DNA of 64,000 nt from Streptomyces sp. L-9-10 (GTDB lineage Bacteria > Actinomycetota > Actinomycetes > Streptomycetales > Streptomycetaceae), in NCBI RefSeq assembly GCF_004151105.1, contig NZ_PHRF01000041.1:310001-374000 (forward strand), written 5' to 3'. This document shows positions 61,015 to 64,000 of the stretch, one piece after another. The notes under the pieces are model-generated. The model had not been told where the DNA came from. It did no database searches and saw nothing but the letters and a program-made list of their open reading frames with translations. A program made the translations under genes and the position numbers. Numbering within the stretch: position 1 is the first letter of the stretch; each line of letters begins with the position of its first letter.

Positions 61015-61908
61015 ATGAAGCTGCCCCTGGGAGAGGACCCCCGGCCGCCGTACGTCCAGGCCGCCGACGTCCTGCGCGCCGCCATCCACGACGGCGAGCT
61101 ACGCCCAGGCGAGCGGCTCCCCGCCGCGCGCGAGCTGCAGAAGCGCTTCGGCATCGCCAGCTCCACGGTCCAAAACGCCCTGCGGCTGCTCAAGGAGGAG
61201 GGGCTGATCTACTCGGTCCTGGGCCGGGGCAGCTACGTCCGAGTGCCGAAGCCGATGGCACCCGCCGAAGCGAAGGCAGACGCCGTTGAGGAAGACGGGG
61301 TCGATCCTGGCGAGTCCGATCCTGAGTACATCGGTCTCGGCGACCTCCGACGCGGTTGGCGGACCGCCGACAGTCCTGCCGACGATCCGCGCCCCCCGTA
61401 CGTGCGGACTGCGGACGAACTCCGCAAGCAGATTCAGGACGGCCGACTTGCGCCGGGCGCCAAGCTCCCGTCCGCCCGCGACCTGCAAGCTCAGTACGGC
61501 ATTGCCAACTCCACCGCACAGAACGCCCTGCGGGTCCTCAAGGAGGAGGGGCTGATCTATTCCGTGCAGGGCCGGGGCGTCTTCGTTCGCCAGCTCAGCC
61601 CGCGCGATCAGTTCCTCAAGCGCTACAACGAGGGGCTGGAGGAAATGGCGGCGCAGCGCCGTGCGGACGAGGAAGCGGTGCGGCTCAGCGGAAAGAGCGA
61701 TGACGAGGTTGCCGCCGAACTCGCCGCCGCCGAAGAACGATTCACCAGGGCCAGCACCGAATTCGAAGACGCCACCGCCCACCGCGACGCCATGCGCGCC
61801 GTCATGGAGCAACGTAAGCGCCTCAGCGGTAACTACACGCCAGAAGAGACTGCCGCCAAGGCCCAGCGCCTGCACGACCGGCTGAACGAAGGCAGACGCC
61901 GCCGCTGA
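61015..61908 (+). CDS. GntR-family regulator with two tandem winged-helix domains (KorSA-like)
   Basis: 297 residues from the ATG at 61015. Two GntR DNA-binding domains lie in one chain: residues 8-76 and 124-192. Both begin DPRPPYV and contain QNALRxLKEEGLIYSV; I count 48 identical positions of 69. A 47-residue acidic linker joins them, and a C-terminal ~100 residues are a charged helix (RYNEGLEEMAAQRRADEEA, likely coiled coil). No effector domain is present. KorSA of pSAM2 is a GntR repressor of the element's own activation; this gene occupies the equivalent place, divergent from the transfer operon. The double domain may bind two half-sites within one monomer. Confidence 0.92.
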   Translation: MKLPLGEDPRPPYVQAADVLRAAIHDGELRPGERLPAARELQKRFGIASSTVQNALRLLKEEGLIYSVLGRGSYVRVPKPMAPAEAKADAVEEDGVDPGESDPEYIGLGDLRRGWRTADSPADDPRPPYVRTADELRKQIQDGRLAPGAKLPSARDLQAQYGIANSTAQNALRVLKEEGLIYSVQGRGVFVRQLSPRDQFLKRYNEGLEEMAAQRRADEEAVRLSGKSDDEVAAELAAAEERFTRASTEFEDATAHRDAMRAVMEQRKRLSGNYTPEETAAKAQRLHDRLNEGRRRR

Positions 61909-62494
61909 ACCGGCCGCACCCGGCGCAGTGGCAGGACACGCAGCACGGGGCGAGCTGTTCAGAGTTTCTTTACTTGATCAAGGCGGCCCGCTGGCGCGGC
62001 CCGCGCGCGCTCCGGCCCCGCGGGGCCGCCGCCCGCTCCTGTCTCCGCCTCGCTGGCGACGGCCCCGCCGGTCCGGGCGCGCAACAGCCAGCACAGCGAA
62101 GCACCTGGGGCGCTGCCCCAGACCCCGGCTCTCTCTCTGAGGGGCAGGGGGCCCGAGTGCGGGTGCAGCTTCGTCGTGGTGCGGGGTCGAGGTCGCGGGA
62201 GGGGTCCCTCGTCGCCCGGTCACCGGAGGCGTACCAGGAACCCCCGGGGGCCGCCAAGGCCGAGCGCACGCGTCACGAGGTGAGCCTTGGCGGCCCCCGG
62301 GGAACCCTGGCACGGCGAAGCTGCCCGACCGACGAGGGACCCCGGCCGCTCAGGCCCGGATACTGCCGGGGCCCGGCAGGACGGCGGTGCATGCCGCGTC
62401 GGGGTGGGTGATCGCTCCGGGGTGGGTATCTGCCCGATAGCCACCGGTTGTTGCGCCCGTCCGGCGTACCGTGGCGCTGGAGGTGGTGAACGCG
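61909..62494. other. 586-bp non-coding region of the AICE, candidate origin or transfer locus
   Basis: No credible gene is present. It contains the perfect palindrome CGGCCCCGCGGGGCCG (62013-62028), the hairpin CTGGGGC-GCT-GCCCCAG (62105-62121), a type common in Streptomyces intergenic DNA, and the nested inverted repeat at 62201-62343. TACCGT (62467-62472) may be the -10 for the XRE gene. Position inside an AICE suggests an origin (dso/sso) or a clt-like site. Confidence 0.5.
62201..62343. repeat. nested inverted repeat in the AICE non-coding region
   Basis: Outer arms GGGGTCCCTCGTCG (62201-62214) and CGACGAGGGACCCC (62330-62343) are perfectly complementary. Inside, 62234-62260 and 62284-62310 are 27-bp arms with 24 matching pairs, containing CCCCGGGGGCCGCCAAGGC, around a 23-nt centre. 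Single-stranded DNA or RNA here could fold into a long two-stage hairpin. Confidence 0.85.
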
Positions 62495-63745
62495 ATGACT
62501 ACGGAACTGGCCGACAACGTCCGAAAGTACCGACGCCGATCCGGGCTGAGCCAGGAGGAACTGGCCCACGCCGCAGGCATCTCTCCGGGCACGGTCCGCA
62601 AGGTCGAGCAGGGCGGCACCGTCCGCATGGAGACCCTGCACGTCCTCGCCCGCGCCCTGGGCGTCACCACCGCGACGCTGCTGGCACCGGACGCCCCCGA
62701 GCCGGTCGGCCGCGCGGAGGACGCGAACCGGGTCAACCTGATCCAGCTCCGCGCCGCCCTCACCCCGCCGGTAGGGATCGCCGACGACCTGGCCGGCGAG
62801 CGGGCCGATGAGGAACCCAACCTCCGTGGTTTCCGCCGGGCCGTGCAGGACGGGGCACTGCTGTACCACTCCGACAGCTACAAGAGCGTCGCCTCCCAAC
62901 TCCCCGCACTCCTGCGGGACGCCAACAGCGCGGTCGCCTTCTTCGACAGCGGCGAAGAGCACCGCCAGGCCGTCCTGGCCCGTGCCGAGACCCTCCAGCT
63001 GGCCGGGCGCTACCTGACCCAGGTACGCCAGTACGACCTCGCCTATACCGCTCTGTCCGGAGCTATCACCGACGCCCGTCATGCCGGAGAGCAGCTCACC
63101 GGCGCATCCGGCGTGATCGGCATGTGCTGGCTGCTCCTGCGCCAGGGACGACTGGACGAGGCCGAACAGCTCGCCGCCCGCACCGCCGACCTGATCGAGC
63201 CCAGGCTGTCCCGGGCCACCCCGGACGAATGCGCCGCCTGGGGATGGCTGGCCCTGCGCGCCGCCGCTGCCGCAGGCCGCAACAACCGCCCCCAGGAAGC
63301 CCGCCACTACCACCGCATGGCGAACACGGCAGCCGCCGCCGTCGGCAGGGAGCACACCGGATCGTTCTTCCGCCACTGGACCACCTTCGGCCCGCTGACC
63401 GTCGGCATGAAGGACGTCGAAGACGCCATGATCCTGGGTGACGCCCGCACCGTCGTCCGCAAGTCCAGCCAGGACGCCATGTCCCCCAAGGCGTGGAAGA
63501 ACACCGGACGCCCCAGCGACGACAACTGGAATCGCCACCGCATGGACGTCGCCCGCGCCCAAGCCCGCACCGGTGACCTCACCGCCGCGATGGACGAGCT
63601 GGCGGGAGTCCGCCGTGCCTCGCCGGAATGGCTGCGGCATCAGCGGATGGCCGCCGAGACCATGCAGGAGATCCTGAAGAAGCGCAAGCGCACCCTCACC
63701 GCGGAGATGCGCGAGATGACCGCCTACCTGGGCGTCGTCGGATAG
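62495..63745 (+). CDS. XRE-family regulator with TPR-like C-terminus
   Basis: 416 residues from the ATG at 62495; in-frame GTG codons at 62471, 62483 and 62486 are alternatives because GGAGG lies within that stretch. The N-terminal HTH (~8-62) reads RKYRRRSGLSQEELAHAAGISPGTVRKVEQGG. Residues ~140-400 are helical repeats (ETLQLAGRYLTQVRQYDLAY, WLLLRQGRLDEAEQLAART) as in regulators that bind peptides or other proteins. It may be a second switch of the element, activating or silencing excision. It is codirectional with the partial gene that runs out of the window. Confidence 0.85.
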   Translation: MTTELADNVRKYRRRSGLSQEELAHAAGISPGTVRKVEQGGTVRMETLHVLARALGVTTATLLAPDAPEPVGRAEDANRVNLIQLRAALTPPVGIADDLAGERADEEPNLRGFRRAVQDGALLYHSDSYKSVASQLPALLRDANSAVAFFDSGEEHRQAVLARAETLQLAGRYLTQVRQYDLAYTALSGAITDARHAGEQLTGASGVIGMCWLLLRQGRLDEAEQLAARTADLIEPRLSRATPDECAAWGWLALRAAAAAGRNNRPQEARHYHRMANTAAAAVGREHTGSFFRHWTTFGPLTVGMKDVEDAMILGDARTVVRKSSQDAMSPKAWKNTGRPSDDNWNRHRMDVARAQARTGDLTAAMDELAGVRRASPEWLRHQRMAAETMQEILKKRKRTLTAEMREMTAYLGVVG

Positions 63746-63872
63746 CTGCCACGCAGCGTGGCACTTCGCGCTCGATCACCCCCCAACTGCCCTGCTGTGC
63801 ACATGGAATGACGACTGGTCACGCACGTACGGTCACCGTGTCCCAATCAGCGAACCCGGTCGGGGGTGCACG

Positions 63873-64000
63873 GTGAGCCAGCCCAGGAGTGACGCGGACC
63901 GCATGCGTCGCAGGGAGTTGTACGACGCGTCCTCGGGAATTGCAGGCCCCCGCCTGCTCCCGTGGACCACGCCCGAGGGGAAACCCTGCTACCTCAGCAC
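63873..64000 (+). CDS. unknown AICE protein, N-terminal part (3' end outside window)
   Basis: An open frame from GTG 63873 to the window end (42 codons) reads SQPRSDADRMRRRELYDASS then GPRLLPWTTPEGKPCYLSTD-like sequence. The preceding GGTCGGGGG is a weak ribosome-binding site. The gap to the XRE gene is 127 bp. The N-terminus is soluble and basic. Family not recognised; being in frame to the edge, it is listed as partial. Confidence 0.5.
   Translation, partial: MSQPRSDADRMRRRELYDASSGIAGPRLLPWTTPEGKPCYLS

Overview
The window is high-GC actinobacterial DNA, almost certainly a Streptomyces chromosome. It carries a GlgA/GlgC pair, a PAS-GAF-SpoIIE-HATPase protein, a DUF6777 lipoprotein, an SCO0930-type lipoprotein beside a PAS-GGDEF-EAL protein that looks like RmdA (SCO0928 neighbourhood), a class F-like sortase, and a pSAM2-type actinomycete integrative and conjugative element (AICE) at the right end. 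Many genes start with GTG and many neighbours overlap as ATGA, GTGA or TGATG, which indicates tight translational coupling.

Layout. 0-3 kb: tail of an FhuF-like iron reductase, then glgA and glgC for glycogen or maltose-1-phosphate metabolism. 3-11.8 kb: a sugar locus with two RbsC-type permeases, a two-domain ATPase, a lipoprotein binding protein and a LacI regulator on the minus strand, next to a secreted PA14-GH2 glycosidase on the plus strand. The two-permease layout and the binding protein resemble the E. coli YtfQRT-YjfF galactofuranose importer, so a galactofuranoside-using locus is proposed. 12-15.9 kb: an oxidoreductase/GNAT pair, an SDR-like protein lacking the usual catalytic Tyr, and a 57-residue orphan protein between two hairpins. 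16-21 kb: DUF6777 lipoprotein, SpoIIE-type phosphatase, wax ester synthase/DGAT-like acyltransferase. 21-23.4 kb: a three-gene operon for oxidative L-fucose (or related sugar) breakdown, with a palindrome over its probable promoter. 24-30 kb: Fpg/Nei glycosylase, anti-sigma-like protein, and an operon of LytTR regulator, DUF485 protein, sodium:solute symporter and LytS kinase. 30-38.5 kb: ECF sigma factor convergent with a minimal zinc anti-sigma protein, CapA-like lipoprotein, UspA protein, polysaccharide deacetylase, sortase, two paralogous small surface proteins, DUF4239 and proline-rich proteins. 38.7-42.8 kb: SCO0930-type lipoprotein, SAM methyltransferase, RmdA-like c-di-GMP enzyme.

42.8-54.9 kb is accessory DNA. 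A decayed IS5-family transposase is followed by a secreted LamG protein (1236 aa), a 2314-aa Rhs protein (signal peptide, YD/Rhs repeats, 26-Gly linker, Hint domain, 110-residue C-terminal toxin candidate) and a 168-aa likely immunity protein whose ribosome-binding site starts at the toxin stop codon. Together they make a polymorphic toxin-immunity locus.

54.9-64 kb is most of an AICE. On the minus strand lie an SCO3933-type regulator, a 62-aa protein, an FtsK/SpoIIIE DNA translocase, a DUF2637 (Spd-like) protein, a RepSA-type initiator, an excisionase and a tyrosine integrase. On the plus strand lie a GntR regulator with two tandem DNA-binding domains and an XRE regulator. Between those two is a 586-bp non-coding stretch with a nested inverted repeat, a candidate replication or transfer locus. 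No tRNA or attachment site could be identified at the integrase end, and the other end lies outside the window. All functional statements rest on reading the sequence and on remembered family knowledge; no database search was run.
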